Shown here: piece by piece, positions 38,598 to 50,666 of the stretch
Numbering within the stretch: the first letter of the stretch is position 1
How the letters are laid out: each line of letters opens with the position of its first letter
From: Flavisphingopyxis soli
GTDB lineage: Bacteria; Pseudomonadota; Alphaproteobacteria; Sphingomonadales; Sphingomonadaceae
Assembly (NCBI RefSeq): GCF_007995095.1
Contig: NZ_VOPY01000002.1
Coordinates: 186,001 to 250,000 of the forward strand
Direction of reading: 5' to 3'
DNA: 64,000 nucleotides
Made by a program: the position numbers and the translations under genes
The notes under the pieces: model-generated
Seen by the model: only the letters and a program-made list of their open reading frames with translations
What the model was told of the DNA's origin: nothing
The model's database searches: none

Positions 38598-39299
38598 TTA
38601 TTCGCCCTTGGCGTCGTCCGATGTCTCGGCATTTTCGCCGCCTTCGGCATCGTCGGTCTGCTCGGTCGCAGGAACGTCGCCGGCATCGACTTCGTCGTCT
38701 GCGCCTTCGGCTTCGTCGTCCTGGCTCTTGAGTGCCGACGGTGCGACGAGCGTTGCGATGGTGAAGTCGCGATCGTCGATCGCCGAGACCGAACCTTCGG
38801 GCAGGGTGACGTTCGAGATGTGGATCGAATCGCCGATTTCGAGGCCGGTGAGGTCGATGTGGATCTCGTCGGGGATTTTCGACGCGTCGCACATCAGTTC
38901 GAGCTCATGGCGCACGACGTTGAGCACGCCGCCACGCTTGAGGCCGGGCGCTGCTTCTTCGTTCTCGAACACGACGGGAACGTTGACCGCGACGGTCGAA
39001 CCCTTGGCAAGGCGATAGAAATCGACGTGCATCGGGCGATCGGTGACGGGGTGGAAGGCGACGTCCTTGGGCAGGGTCCGGTGGGTCTTGCCGCCGGCGT
39101 CGACCATGACGACCGAGTTCATGAAATGGCCGGTCATCAACTGCTTGACGAGCGCCTTTTCCTCGACGTGGATGGTAATCGGGTCTTCCTTGCCGCCGTA
39201 GATAACGGCGGGTACGCGGCCTTCACGACGTAGCGCACGGGAGGCTCCCTTGCCTGCCCGATCGCGAGTCTCGGCCGACAGCGTCAGCTGATCGCTCAT
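38598..39299 (-). CDS. rplY: 50S ribosomal protein L25 / general stress protein Ctc
   Basis: A 233-residue 5S-rRNA-binding protein of the long Ctc type. The N-terminal L25 domain starts [20 protein letters not shown] with [12 protein letters not shown]. The C-terminal TL5 domain contains [10 protein letters not shown] and [15 protein letters not shown]. An acidic tail ([15 protein letters not shown] onward) follows, common in alphaproteobacterial forms. The ATG at 39299 follows AGACAC with a modest SD. It usually leads an rplY-pth operon; in this genome that order is interrupted. Confidence 0.95.
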   Translation of the reverse strand: MSDQLTLSAETRDRAGKGASRALRREGRVPAVIYGGKEDPITIHVEEKALVKQLMTGHFMNSVVMVDAGGKTHRTLPKDVAFHPVTDRPMHVDFYRLAKGSTVAVNVPVVFENEEAAPGLKRGGVLNVVRHELELMCDASKIPDEIHIDLTGLEIGDSIHISNVTLPEGSVSAIDDRDFTIATLVAPSALKSQDDEAEGADDEVDAGDVPATEQTDDAEGGENAETSDDAKGE

Positions 39300-39404
39300 A
39301 ATGTGTCTCCAAATGGTTGGTTCATGCCGCCACGCCTCCAGGGATGACCATGGCTTGGCAAGCGCGCGCCTATAGTCGGCAAGCGCGCTTTATGCAAGCG
39401 GCGG

Positions 39405-40352
39405 CTACTCGATCCGCTCGACGGTGAGGCCGGTCTGCCGGGCAAGGCGCGCCTGGACCGATTGCGTGCCGGCGAGGTGCGCGATGCCGACCGCGACGAA
39501 GATCGTGCCGGGTCGTGCGAGCCGCGCTTCGAGCTGGTCGGCCCAGCGCGCGTTGCGCTGGTCGAGCAGCGGTCCCGCCAGCCCGTCGACCGAGCGCAGG
39601 TCGTCCGAAACGAGCCGGTCGATCGTCGCGACATCGCCGGTTTCCCACGCCCGCGCCAGCGCCGTCGCCTGCGCCGCATCGCTCTCGGCGCCGGTGATCG
39701 CCTTCACCAGAAAGGCGTTCTGCGTCGCTGGCGGCAGCGCGTCGAAAATGCCGAGCTGGCTGGCGGTCGTCTCAAAGCCTGCGACCGGCTTTCCGGCACT
39801 GCGAAAGCGCGCATCGAGCGCGGGTTCGACACCGCGCGCGGGGTCGAAGCCGGCGCGCGCGCCGACCGCATTGCCGATGACCAGCGCGGCGGCCCAGTCC
39901 TCCATGTCGTCGAGCTGCGAGCGGCGCAGCTTGGCGCGTTCGACGACATGGTCGAATGCCAGCGACAGCTTGCGATCGATCCGCGCGGCGATCGGTGTGT
40001 TCGGCGCATGGTCGCTCGCCATCGCGGCGAACAGGCTGAGTTCGTCGACGCTGTCGCTATCGGCGATTTCCATGATCAGCTCGTCCGACGCATCGATCGC
40101 GCGTTCGACCGCCGGGGTGCGCCACGCGACATCGTGCGGCAGCGCGTGGATCGTGCCGAAGAAATAGATCGTCGTGTCGCCATCGGCGATCCGCCACAGC
40201 GCCGGCCTGGCGACCGCTGCGGGGGTGCTGGCCGCCTGCGGCTGCGGCCGGTCGTGCAGCAGCGCGAAGACGAGCACGCCGATCGCCGCGGCGAGCGCGA
40301 GCGTCACGCTCAGCCACAGGCCACGCGACGATCTGGCCAGCGCGCGCCGCAT
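39405..40352 (-). CDS. TraB/GumN-family protein (tandem copy 2)
   Basis: A 315-residue TraB/GumN (COG3735)-family protein. It has an N-terminal membrane or signal segment (about residues 12-35) and an ATG at 40352. The family signatures are ALWRIADGDTTIYFFGTIHA with GTIH, ELIMEIAD with the conserved Glu, and VGIAHLAGTQSVQARLARQT near the C-terminus. Members of this fold are suspected metalloproteases (Tiki-related), but no activity has been shown for most bacterial ones. It directly follows a paralogue, separated by 5 bases, so both are probably in one transcript. Confidence 0.82.
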   Translation of the reverse strand: MRRALARSSRGLWLSVTLALAAAIGVLVFALLHDRPQPQAASTPAAVARPALWRIADGDTTIYFFGTIHALPHDVAWRTPAVERAIDASDELIMEIADSDSVDELSLFAAMASDHAPNTPIAARIDRKLSLAFDHVVERAKLRRSQLDDMEDWAAALVIGNAVGARAGFDPARGVEPALDARFRSAGKPVAGFETTASQLGIFDALPPATQNAFLVKAITGAESDAAQATALARAWETGDVATIDRLVSDDLRSVDGLAGPLLDQRNARWADQLEARLARPGTIFVAVGIAHLAGTQSVQARLARQTGLTVERIE

Positions 40353-40357
40353 GCCGA

Positions 40358-41278
40358 TCAGTAATCGATCCGCGTGGCGACGATGCCGCGCTGGGCGAGA
40401 TACGCCTGGACGCTGGCGTCGCCCGCCAGGTGTCCCGCGCCGACCGCCATGAAGACCGTGCCCGGCTGCTTCATCCGCTCGTCGAGCCACGCCGCCCAGC
40501 GCGCATTGCGGTCGGCGAGCAGGATCTTGCCGAGCGTCGGCGTCGTCTTGAGCCCCTCGTTGAGCAGAGCGGCGAGGTCGGCGACATCGCCTGTCGCCCA
40601 GTCACGCTCCATCCGCGCGGTTTCCTTGGCGAGATCGGGCAGGCCGTCGATTGTCGCCATCAGGAAGGCTATCTGGTCGGCGACCGGCAGCGCGTCGAAA
40701 AACCCGATCTGTTCGTCGAAGGTTTCGACCGCGGCGATTTTCTTGCCTCCGGATTTCGCGCCGTTCGCGACGATCTTCTCGACCCCGGCGTCGGGATCGA
40801 AGCCGAGCTTCTGCATCGGCATCGTCGACAGCGTGATCGCGGCCGCCCACGGCTTCAATTTGTCGAAGGTCGCGGGCGCCATACCCATCTGGCCCAACGC
40901 CGCGTCGTAACGCGTGCGCTGCGCGTCATCCAGCCGGTCGCGCAGCGCGATTCCGTCGCTCGCCATCGCGCGCGCCATGATCACCTGCTGCATCGTCGCT
41001 GCATCGGGCTCGACCATCTCGAGGACGAGCTCGTCCGACGCGTCGAACGCGGTCTTCACCGCGTCGTCGAACCAGACGAGGTCGGGCTTGAGCAGGTGGA
41101 TCGTGCCGAACAGGTAGATCGTCGTGTCGGCGTCCTTGATCACCCAGATCGCCGGATCGGCATCGCCGCGATCGAACGCGGCAGCGCCGTTTGCGGCGAG
41201 GTCGCCGGTCGTCGCACAGCCCGCCAGGCCGAGCATCAAGGGCAGGGCGGCGAGGCGAAGGACTTTGCGGAAGGTCAT
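40358..41278 (-). CDS. TraB/GumN-family lipoprotein (tandem copy 1)
   Basis: A 306-residue paralogue of the gene below it, starting MTFRKVLRLAALPLMLGLAG with lipobox GLAGC at residue 20. The same family signatures are present: IWVIKDADTTIYLFGTIHLL, ELVLEMVEPD, and MAVGAGHLAGDASVQAYLAQ. Unlike copy 2 it is a predicted lipoprotein. A 5-base gap to copy 2 on the same strand suggests a two-gene operon. It diverges from glyQ over 110 bases. The likely role is envelope proteolysis or metal-dependent hydrolysis by family analogy only. Confidence 0.83.
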   Translation of the reverse strand: MTFRKVLRLAALPLMLGLAGCATTGDLAANGAAAFDRGDADPAIWVIKDADTTIYLFGTIHLLKPDLVWFDDAVKTAFDASDELVLEMVEPDAATMQQVIMARAMASDGIALRDRLDDAQRTRYDAALGQMGMAPATFDKLKPWAAAITLSTMPMQKLGFDPDAGVEKIVANGAKSGGKKIAAVETFDEQIGFFDALPVADQIAFLMATIDGLPDLAKETARMERDWATGDVADLAALLNEGLKTTPTLGKILLADRNARWAAWLDERMKQPGTVFMAVGAGHLAGDASVQAYLAQRGIVATRIDY

Positions 41279-41388
41279 GATCGTCGTTTCTCCAGGGCCG
41301 AAAGGGGCGGGCCGGGCGCATCTATATCGTTCGCCGGGTCGATGCCCAGCCTTGATTTGCGCCGCCTGCTCCGCCAAAGCCCTCGCCC

Positions 41389-42300
41389 ATGCCGCACCCT
41401 GCGCCCAAACGACCGTCCGATGCTCCTCCGCTCAGCTTCCAGGACCTGATCCTGACGCTGCACGCCTATTGGGGAGCGCATGGCTGCGCGATCCTCCAGC
41501 CGTACGATCTCGAAATGGGGGCGGGGACGTTCCACACCGCCACCACGCTGCGCGCGCTCGGCCCCGATCCGTGGAACGCCGCCTTCGTTCAGCCGTGTCG
41601 CCGCCCGACCGACGGCCGCTATGGCGAGAATCCCAACCGGCTCGGCGCCTATTACCAGTATCAGGTGATCCTGAAGCCCAGCCCGCCCGATCTGCAGGCG
41701 CTCTATATCGGCAGCCTCGCCGCGATCGGCATTGATCCCCTGAAGCACGACATCCGCTTCGTCGAGGACGACTGGGAAAGCCCGACGCTCGGTGCCTGGG
41801 GTCTCGGCTGGGAGGTCTGGTGCGACGGCATGGAGGTCACCCAGTTCACCTATTTCCAGCAGATGGGCGGCTATGACTGCAAGCCGGTTTCGGGCGAGCT
41901 GACCTACGGGCTCGAACGCCTCGCAATGTATATCCAGGACAAGGATTCGATCCTCGACCTCGCCTACAACACGCCGCAACCGGGCATGCCCGCTTTGACC
42001 TATGGCGACATCTTCCTCGAGAACGAGAAGCAGATGTCGAAATGGAATTTCGAGGTCGCCGACACCGACACATTGTTCGACCTGTTCAGGAAGGCGGTCG
42101 CCGAGTGCGAGAACTGCCTCGCGCACAAGCTGCCGATCCCCGCGTACGAACAGGCGATCAAGGCGAGCCACGTCTTCAACACGCTGCAGGCGCGCGGCGT
42201 GATCTCGGTCCAGGAACGCGCCGCCTACATGGCGCGCGTCCGCGACCTCGCCAAGGGCGCGTGCACCGCGTGGATGGACCATAACGGGTGGGCAGCATGA
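41389..42300 (+). CDS. glyQ: Glycyl-tRNA synthetase alpha subunit
   Basis: Class II aminoacyl-tRNA synthetase catalytic subunit (303 residues) of the alpha2-beta2 bacterial type, which charges tRNA-Gly. It starts with a short Pro-rich leader, then [20 protein letters not shown] and [20 protein letters not shown]. Other conserved stretches are [37 protein letters not shown] and [14 protein letters not shown]. The stop overlaps the glyS ATG (ATGA), keeping the subunits in step. Confidence 0.97.
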   Translation: MPHPAPKRPSDAPPLSFQDLILTLHAYWGAHGCAILQPYDLEMGAGTFHTATTLRALGPDPWNAAFVQPCRRPTDGRYGENPNRLGAYYQYQVILKPSPPDLQALYIGSLAAIGIDPLKHDIRFVEDDWESPTLGAWGLGWEVWCDGMEVTQFTYFQQMGGYDCKPVSGELTYGLERLAMYIQDKDSILDLAYNTPQPGMPALTYGDIFLENEKQMSKWNFEVADTDTLFDLFRKAVAECENCLAHKLPIPAYEQAIKASHVFNTLQARGVISVQERAAYMARVRDLAKGACTAWMDHNGWAA

Positions 42301-44693
42301 CCGATTTCCTGCTCGAACTGCGCTCCGAGGAAATCCCTGCACGGATGCAGGCGAAGGCCGCCGCCGACCTCGCCCGCCTGTTCACCGAACAGCTCGCCGC
42401 CGCCGGCCTGGCCGCCACTGAAACGCAGACCTTCGTCACCCCGCGCCGCCTCGCGCTGATCGCGCGCGGCCTGCCCGAAGCCACAGAGGCGCAGTCCGAA
42501 GAGATCAAGGGCCCGCGCACCTCGGCCCCGCCACAGGCGCTCGAAGGATTCCTGGGCAAGACCGGCCTGCAGCAGTCCGATCTCGAGGACCGCGACGGCA
42601 TCTGGTTCGCCTCGAAACAGACCCCCGGCCGCGACACGCGCGACGTCCTTGCCGAGGCGATCCCCGCCATCGTCCGCGCCTTTCCCTGGCCAAAGTCGAT
42701 GCGCTGGGGCGCCGCGAGCACCAGCACCGAATCGCTCCGCTGGGTTCGCCCGCTCCACGGCATCGTCGCGATCTTCGGCAGCGATCTCGTGCCGTGCACG
42801 ATCGGCGATGTGACCTCGGGCTATGAAACGCTCGGCCACCGCTTCCATCACCCCGGTGTGATTACCATCGGCGGCGCCGACGATTACGCCGAAAAGCTGC
42901 GCGCCTGCCACATCATCGTCGATGCAGAGGAACGCCGCGCGATCATCCGCGACGGTGCGAAACAGCTTGCCGCCGATCAGGGCCTCGACTGGATCCTCGA
43001 CGAAGCCCTCGTTGCCGAAAATGCCGGGCTGACCGAATGGCCGGTGCCGCTGATCGGCAGCTTCGACCCCGATTTCCTCAGCGTCCCGCGCGAGGTTATC
43101 CAGCTCACGCTCGCCACCAACCAGAAATACTTCGTCCTAGAGTCTCCTCCCCATGCAAATGGGGAGGGGGACCGCCCGCAAGGTGGTGGAGGGGGCGCCG
43201 AAGGCGCTGCTCAGCGCCTGCCCCAGCTCGCCCCCGCCTTCATCTGCGTCGCCAATATCGATGCGAACGACGGCGGCGCTGCGATCGTCGACGGCAACCG
43301 AAAGGTCCTCGCCGCCCGCCTCTCCGATGCGCGCCATTTCTGGGACCAGGACCGCAAGAAAACGCTCGCGCAGCACGCCGGGGGCTTGGCGCGCATCACC
43401 TTCCACGAAAAGCTCGGCACCGTGGCCGACAAGGTCGATCGCGTCGCCAGGCTGGCGCGCTGGCTGGTGGAAGAAGGGATCGTCAAAGTTCCTCCCCGGA
43501 ACGGGGAGGGGGACCATGCGAAGCATGGTGGAGGGGTAGTCTCCCCAAGCGCCACCCCCGACGAAACGCGCCCTTCCGTCACGTCGGCTGACGCCGCCGC
43601 GCCACCTCCCCGTACCGGGGAGGAATTGTCCCGCGCCCAACTCGCCACCCTCGTCGAACAGGCCGCGCGGCTCGCCAAGGCCGATCTCGTCACCGAAATG
43701 GTCGGCGAGTTTCCCGAGCTGCAGGGCGTCATCGGCGGCTATTATGCCCGCGCCGAAGGCCTCGACCCGCAAGTCGCCGACGCCATCCGCGACCATTACA
43801 AGCCGGTCGGCCAAGGCGACGACGTCCCCACCGCGCCGGTGACGGTGGCGGTGAGTTTGGCGGACAAGCTGGATACTCTGGTCGGCTTCTTCTTGATCGA
43901 TGAACGGCCGACCGGATCGCGTGACCCGTTCGCCCTTCGACGGGCTGCGCTGGGCGTTCTCGAGATTCTCAATCGGAACGCTTTGCGCATGGGCTTGTGG
44001 GAAGCGATCACCCGATCGCTTGGGGGCTTCGCGCCACAGAAGCTCTCACCCGAGACGGGTGACGAGAATTACGAGGCGTACATCGCCGCGCAGAATGACG
44101 TGTTCGCGAAATTGCCCAATTTCCTCGCCGACCGCCTCAAGGTCCAGCAGCGCGAAGCGGGCGTCCGCCACGACCTCATCGACGCGGTGTTCGCACTCGG
44201 CGGCGAAGACGATCTCGTCCGCCTCCTCGCGCGCGTAAAGGCGTTGCAGGCGTTCATCGAAACGCCCGAAGGCACCAACCTGCTCGCCGGCTACAAGCGC
44301 GCCGCGAACATCCTCAAGAAAGAGGACTGGGGCGACCCTGACACCAACGGCGCTCACCCTGAGCCTGTCGAAGGGTCATCTGAGGGGCTTCGACAGGCTC
44401 AGCCTGGGCGCGAGCGAGATAATTCGCTTTCCTACACATTGGAAAATGCCGAAGCTGCCCTCGTCGCCGCGCTCGATTCGGCTGAACCCGCCGCGCGCGA
44501 CGCGATCGCAAACGAGGATTTCGCCGCCGCGATGGCCGCACTGGCATCGTTGCGCGCACCGATCGACACGTTTTTCGAGGAGGTCATCGTCAACGATCCC
44601 GATCCTGACAAACGCGCCGCCCGCTTGCGGCTGCTCGCGCGCATCCGCAGCGCGGTCCACGCCGTCGCCGACTTCTCGCGGATCGAAGGATGA
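42297..44693 (+). CDS. glyS: Glycyl-tRNA synthetase beta subunit with inserted repeat peptides
   Basis: A 798-residue tRNA-binding subunit. Starts [20 protein letters not shown]; core motifs include [30 protein letters not shown] and [11 protein letters not shown], and the C-terminal DALR-type anticodon-binding end is present. It is about 100 residues longer than usual. Three in-frame segments encoded by palindromic repeat DNA account for the excess: about residues 282-300 ([13 protein letters not shown]), 398-443 ([15 protein letters not shown] and the distal PPPRTGEEL) and 684-705 ([16 protein letters not shown]). Family sequence resumes after each, so the protein is probably still functional. 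Confidence 0.93.
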   Translation: MTDFLLELRSEEIPARMQAKAAADLARLFTEQLAAAGLAATETQTFVTPRRLALIARGLPEATEAQSEEIKGPRTSAPPQALEGFLGKTGLQQSDLEDRDGIWFASKQTPGRDTRDVLAEAIPAIVRAFPWPKSMRWGAASTSTESLRWVRPLHGIVAIFGSDLVPCTIGDVTSGYETLGHRFHHPGVITIGGADDYAEKLRACHIIVDAEERRAIIRDGAKQLAADQGLDWILDEALVAENAGLTEWPVPLIGSFDPDFLSVPREVIQLTLATNQKYFVLESPPHANGEGDRPQGGGGGAEGAAQRLPQLAPAFICVANIDANDGGAAIVDGNRKVLAARLSDARHFWDQDRKKTLAQHAGGLARITFHEKLGTVADKVDRVARLARWLVEEGIVKVPPRNGEGDHAKHGGGVVSPSATPDETRPSVTSADAAAPPPRTGEELSRAQLATLVEQAARLAKADLVTEMVGEFPELQGVIGGYYARAEGLDPQVADAIRDHYKPVGQGDDVPTAPVTVAVSLADKLDTLVGFFLIDERPTGSRDPFALRRAALGVLEILNRNALRMGLWEAITRSLGGFAPQKLSPETGDENYEAYIAAQNDVFAKLPNFLADRLKVQQREAGVRHDLIDAVFALGGEDDLVRLLARVKALQAFIETPEGTNLLAGYKRAANILKKEDWGDPDTNGAHPEPVEGSSEGLRQAQPGRERDNSLSYTLENAEAALVAALDSAEPAARDAIANEDFAAAMAALASLRAPIDTFFEEVIVNDPDPDKRAARLRLLARIRSAVHAVADFSRIEG
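43145..43197 (+). repeat. Palindromic repeat element in glyS (family B, copy 1)
   Basis: CCTCCCCATGCAAATGGGGA begins a hairpin (CTCCCCAT / ATGGGGAG), followed by GGGGACCGCCCGCAAGGTGG. It encodes [18 protein letters not shown] in the GlyS frame. It shares its core layout with the element at 43491. Confidence 0.8.
43491..43625 (+). repeat. Paired palindromic repeat element in glyS (family B, copy 2)
   Basis: A composite element: CCTCCCCGGAACGGGGAGG (hairpin), then GGACCATGCGAAGCATGGTG (second hairpin), a spacer of about 90 bases, and the inverse-type hairpin CCTCCCCGTACCGGGGAGG at the far end. The whole stays in frame with glyS and adds about 45 residues. Confidence 0.8.
44359..44402 (+). repeat. 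Palindromic repeat element in glyS (family A)
   Basis: Perfect 15-base inverted repeat CTGAGCCTGTCGAAG (44359-44373) and CTTCGACAGGCTCAG (44388-44402) with a 14-base loop, in frame with glyS. The same sequence type recurs in ppdK. Confidence 0.85.
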
Positions 44694-44834
44694 GCGGCCC
44701 GCGAGGCGAGAGTGACTTCGCATTAGGTCACAGCCGTGAACCTGCCCCTGGACGGTGTGAACCGCATGAACTTGTCAGCTCGAAGGCCGCCCGTGGGAAA
44801 ACAGTCGTGAGCAACCAGAAGTGAGCAAGCAGGC

Positions 44835-47678
<2,844 letters not shown>

Positions 47679-47746
47679 GCACGATTCAGGGGTTGCGCCG
47701 CCGCGGCGATCCGCCTATTTCGCCCCCTCTGCCGCCCGTCGGCAGT

Positions 47747-47823
47747 GCGCCCGTAGCTCAGCTGGATAGAGTGCTTGACTACGAATCAAGGGGTCGGAGG
47801 TTCGAATCCTTCCGGGCGCACCA
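47747..47823 (+). tRNA. tRNA-Arg (anticodon ACG)
   Basis: A complete 77-base cloverleaf: acceptor GCGCCCG pairs with CGGGCGC, D-arm GCTCAGCTGGATAGAGT, anticodon loop CTACGAA gives ACG (Arg), T-arm GGTTCGAATCC, CCA end encoded. A decayed recombinase gene begins about 100 bases downstream, consistent with this tRNA having been used as an integration site. Confidence 0.96.
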
Positions 47824-47927
47824 ATTTACCATAGAAGTGCGCACCGGTGGCGCATCGGCCTCGGGCGTGCTTTCTGCCTGGGCCAGACTGGCCACAGGGC
47901 CACGCACGATCAGATCCACTTTCGTCA

Positions 47928-48755
47928 TCACGACCTCTGCACGGACGCCTGAACGTAGTTCTTGCGGAGGCCCGGGCGGTCGGGATCGGTGAGCTTCTTC
48001 TTGAGGCCATCGGCAAACACTGCGATCGTTTTGCAGTCGATCCGATCAAGCTTATCGCCGCACTGTCGTTCTATGAGGTCGATCTCCTGGCTGAGAGCAG
48101 CGCGCCGATCCTGATGACTGGCCAGACGCTTCTTGAGGTCTTTGTCCTTGGGATCGACGAGACCTGCCTCGAACGATTCGAACAGCCGCTGGATCGCCGT
48201 CTCAGCGGCGGTGCGCTCAATGCGCAACGTAGCGATGTCGTGCTTGCATCTCACATCTGCACCGGCGGAACGTTCAAGGAGCTGCGCGAGCAGTTTCTCG
48301 AGGCGAGCAGGATCGAGCAAGCGCTTTTCCAGGACGGTGACAACAGCGTCGTCAACCTGCGCCATCGAGACGTTGTTGCCGCCGCACGAGCGATCCTTCT
48401 TCCTGCGCACGTTTGAGCATGAATATTAGCGATACTGACCACCTTTGCCGATCATGAGCGTCATGGTGCCATTGCAACCGGGCTTGCCGCGCCGGCCGCG
48501 ACCTGACCGCAGAACGGGGCTCGAATGCGAGCGCCCAGGTGCCATCTCCGGATCACGGGATTTGAGGATCGCCTGGACCTTGCCGAAGGTCTTCTCTGGA
48601 ATAATTGCGGGCACCGCGACCTCGATCCGCTCCTTGCGTGGACGCTTTTCGCCGGTACGGCTGTCTTTAACGTGGTAATAGTGGCGACCGATATATGTCT
48701 CGCGGGTCAGAATGGTGTGCACCAGCGCGGGTGAGAACGGACTGCCGCCCTTCCG
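47928..48755 (-). pseudogene. Large serine recombinase remnant
   Basis: C-terminal part of a resolvase/invertase-type large serine recombinase. It has the Recombinase domain (FSPALVHTILTRETYIGRHY, then VAVPAIIPEKTFGKVQAILK), the start of the zinc-ribbon (KPGCNGTMTLMIGKGGQYR), and a C-terminal coiled coil (QVDDAVVTVLEKRLLDPARL). A TAA at 48426-48428 interrupts the frame where relatives have Tyr; the frame stays open on both sides. Some expected zinc-ribbon Cys are changed. The N-terminal catalytic Ser domain is missing upstream of 48755. It is inactive and adjacent to tRNA-Arg, so it marks a decayed integrated element. Confidence 0.78.
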
Positions 48756-49121
48756 GCAGCAAGGCCTGGTACAATTGCGACAAAGCGTGATTGACCAATG
48801 TCCAAATGATAAAGCGTACCTAACAGACAGGCGTCGTTGAGAACTGCCCCGAACGTGATCGTGATCGATCCGGTGATAAGCGGAAGACCTGTCCGCAAGG
48901 CCGGAGCCAGCGCGAATTCCTGTCCAAGCCAGAAGTGAAGCGGCACAACGACGATGGTCGCGCATCCCGAAGCTATGGCGTAACCGATTCAGAGCGAGAA
49001 GACGCTATCGCGAAGCACTTCCTTCGCCGCGGTGATGGCGCAGGTCGTGCCTTGCTTGGCAGCTTAGCCGAAAACGAATGCGGAGATTATGCCGGCGATG
49101 AGCAAGTGAAGATCCACGGCA
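48756..49121. other. Degenerate intergenic stretch
   Basis: A 366-base stretch with no gene I can support. On the minus strand a stop-interrupted frame gives a hydrophobic run (FALAPALRTGLPLITGSITI and neighbours) that could be a relic of a membrane protein. It is probably leftover DNA from the same decayed element. Confidence 0.4.
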
Positions 49122-49868
49122 TCAGAATTTACGGGCGGAGACGATCGGGCCGCCTGGGCCTTGCTGCAGAAGCACGGCAATCTTGTAGTTGGGATCGGCC
49201 AGCGGAGGAATCTTGAGCATCAACTCGCTTCCTTTCCATTCCCCCAGATCAATGAGGCTGTGAACGACGTCGCGATGCGGCAAGGTCCGACCGTTGTTCT
49301 CGCCAGCAGAAATGGGCACCTCGACTGCACGTGGATCATAACTGACCAGCAACACGCGGGCCGCCTGGTCGCGGCGGCCGGTTCCTACCACCAGTGTATC
49401 TCCCATGCGCTCGATTGACGGACCGGCGACGAGCGCCCCGCCGGCGACTATAGCCCGTTCAAGCTCATCCTTCTTGTGTCCAATCAGCCCGCTTCGACCA
49501 TTAATGACGACTTGCGGTGTGGCGACATCGAAATTGCTCGCCCTTTTGGCATAGTCGCGTTGGCGTTGGGTGTACTCGGGCTTGGCGAATGTGTCCTTCC
49601 AGCCTAGCTTGTCCCAGTAGGTCACAGCGAAGCTCAGGGCGAGAATGTCGTCGCGGTCGACGATTGCATTGACGTTTGCATTGGCGGGCGGACACGACGA
49701 ACAGCCTTGGCTCTGGAACAGCTCGACGACAACCGGATGGCGCGCATCGCCCCCGCTGGTGCGCGGAGCGGTGGCTTCGGCCTGCGCCATCGGCATGGGG
49801 CTATCGGACGATTCCGAACATCCAGCCAAAAACATCGAAACGAGCGCAACGAGCATAATGCTTTTCAT
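49122..49868 (-). CDS. DUF1223 thioredoxin-like lipoprotein
   Basis: A 248-residue exported protein of the DUF1223 family, which has a thioredoxin-like fold. Lipobox FLAGC near residue 17. The redox-type motif GCSSCPPAN follows VVELFQSQ at about residue 50, then ALSFAVTYWDKLGWKDTFAK and the FDVATPQVVINGR segment with the cis-Pro loop. Both Cys are present. The ATG at 49868 is chosen since it gives the signal sequence; longer versions run into the upstream gene. It follows the molybdoenzyme gene with a 1-base gap, so the two are coupled. Confidence 0.85.
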   Translation of the reverse strand: MKSIMLVALVSMFLAGCSESSDSPMPMAQAEATAPRTSGGDARHPVVVELFQSQGCSSCPPANANVNAIVDRDDILALSFAVTYWDKLGWKDTFAKPEYTQRQRDYAKRASNFDVATPQVVINGRSGLIGHKKDELERAIVAGGALVAGPSIERMGDTLVVGTGRRDQAARVLLVSYDPRAVEVPISAGENNGRTLPHRDVVHSLIDLGEWKGSELMLKIPPLADPNYKIAVLLQQGPGGPIVSARKF

Positions 49869-49869
49869 G

Positions 49870-50637
49870 TCAAATCCCCGCATACCATTCGTAGCCGGCC
49901 GCATCTTCCCAATAGCCGCCCTTGCCATCGTAGAGGTTGTCGATCCGGTCCCGCGCCTCGATACGCATGACATATTTCGCCTGTTTGTAGCCGAGCTGGC
50001 GTTCCACACGCAGGCGGATGGGCGCACCATGCGCCACCGAAATCATCTCGTCGTTCATTCGCCAGGCGAGGATCGTCTGAGGATGTAGGGCATCGATCAT
50101 GTCGATCGATTCGTAGTACGGTCTCGCCCCGAAATTGTCGGCGCAATGGAAGACAATGTATCTTGTCCGGCCGGAGACACCGGCCTGACGCAGCAACATC
50201 GACAGCTGCGGGCCCGACCATTTGCCGATCGCGCTCCACCCCTCGACGCAATCGTGTCGGGTTATCTGAGTCCGCGTCGGCAAGCTGATCATCTGGGAAT
50301 GGGTCAACTTGAGCGGGTTGGCGACCAAGCCGCCGATCTCCAGGCTCCAGTTTGTGAAATTTTCGGTAGCGTGCATCTGGTAAGCCGCAGATTCCGGCAT
50401 GGTATTGCCATTGGTTCTGAAGACCGGCGACATCTGGCTGGGCGCAAATTCCTTTGCCAGCGCCATACGATCGGTGACCAGCCGTTGTCCGCCATAATGC
50501 AGTTTTTCGCCAACCTTCAAAACCGAGCGGAATCGTTCGCTATCATTTAGCTTGTCGCATCCGGACAACAGCAGTCCGCCCACGGAGGCCCCCATCCCGG
50601 CGAGAATTCGACGGCGGGGATAAAGAAGTTCGCTCAT
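49870..50637 (-). CDS. Sulfite-oxidase-fold molybdopterin oxidoreductase
   Basis: A 255-residue exported enzyme of the sulfite oxidase / YedY (MsrP) fold. The Tat-like signal has PRRRILAG, with a possible lipobox LLLSGC. The Mo-ligand Cys lies in TRHDCVEGWSAIGKWSGPQL. Other family segments are NFTNWSLEIGGLVANPLKLT, HGAPIRLRVERQLGYKQAKY and GYWEDAAGYEWYAGI. The last matches the family C-terminus. A substrate cannot be named; MsrP-type enzymes reduce methionine sulfoxide with a membrane cytochrome, but no such partner gene is adjacent. Its composition is less GC-rich than neighbouring housekeeping genes. Confidence 0.85.
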   Translation of the reverse strand: MSELLYPRRRILAGMGASVGGLLLSGCDKLNDSERFRSVLKVGEKLHYGGQRLVTDRMALAKEFAPSQMSPVFRTNGNTMPESAAYQMHATENFTNWSLEIGGLVANPLKLTHSQMISLPTRTQITRHDCVEGWSAIGKWSGPQLSMLLRQAGVSGRTRYIVFHCADNFGARPYYESIDMIDALHPQTILAWRMNDEMISVAHGAPIRLRVERQLGYKQAKYVMRIEARDRIDNLYDGKGGYWEDAAGYEWYAGI

Positions 50638-50666
50638 GCTTCGATCCCCTTCGAGCCGCCGCTGGG

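Noticed and set aside
48935-49216. 93-residue plus-strand frame next to the recombinase remnant
   Set aside because: No motif or SD, and it overlaps the end of DUF1223 on the other strand; likely chance.
47747-50666. Direct repeat of the tRNA-Arg 3' end marking an attachment site
   Set aside because: I found no second copy of the tRNA 3' end before grpE; the right boundary of the presumed element stays undefined.
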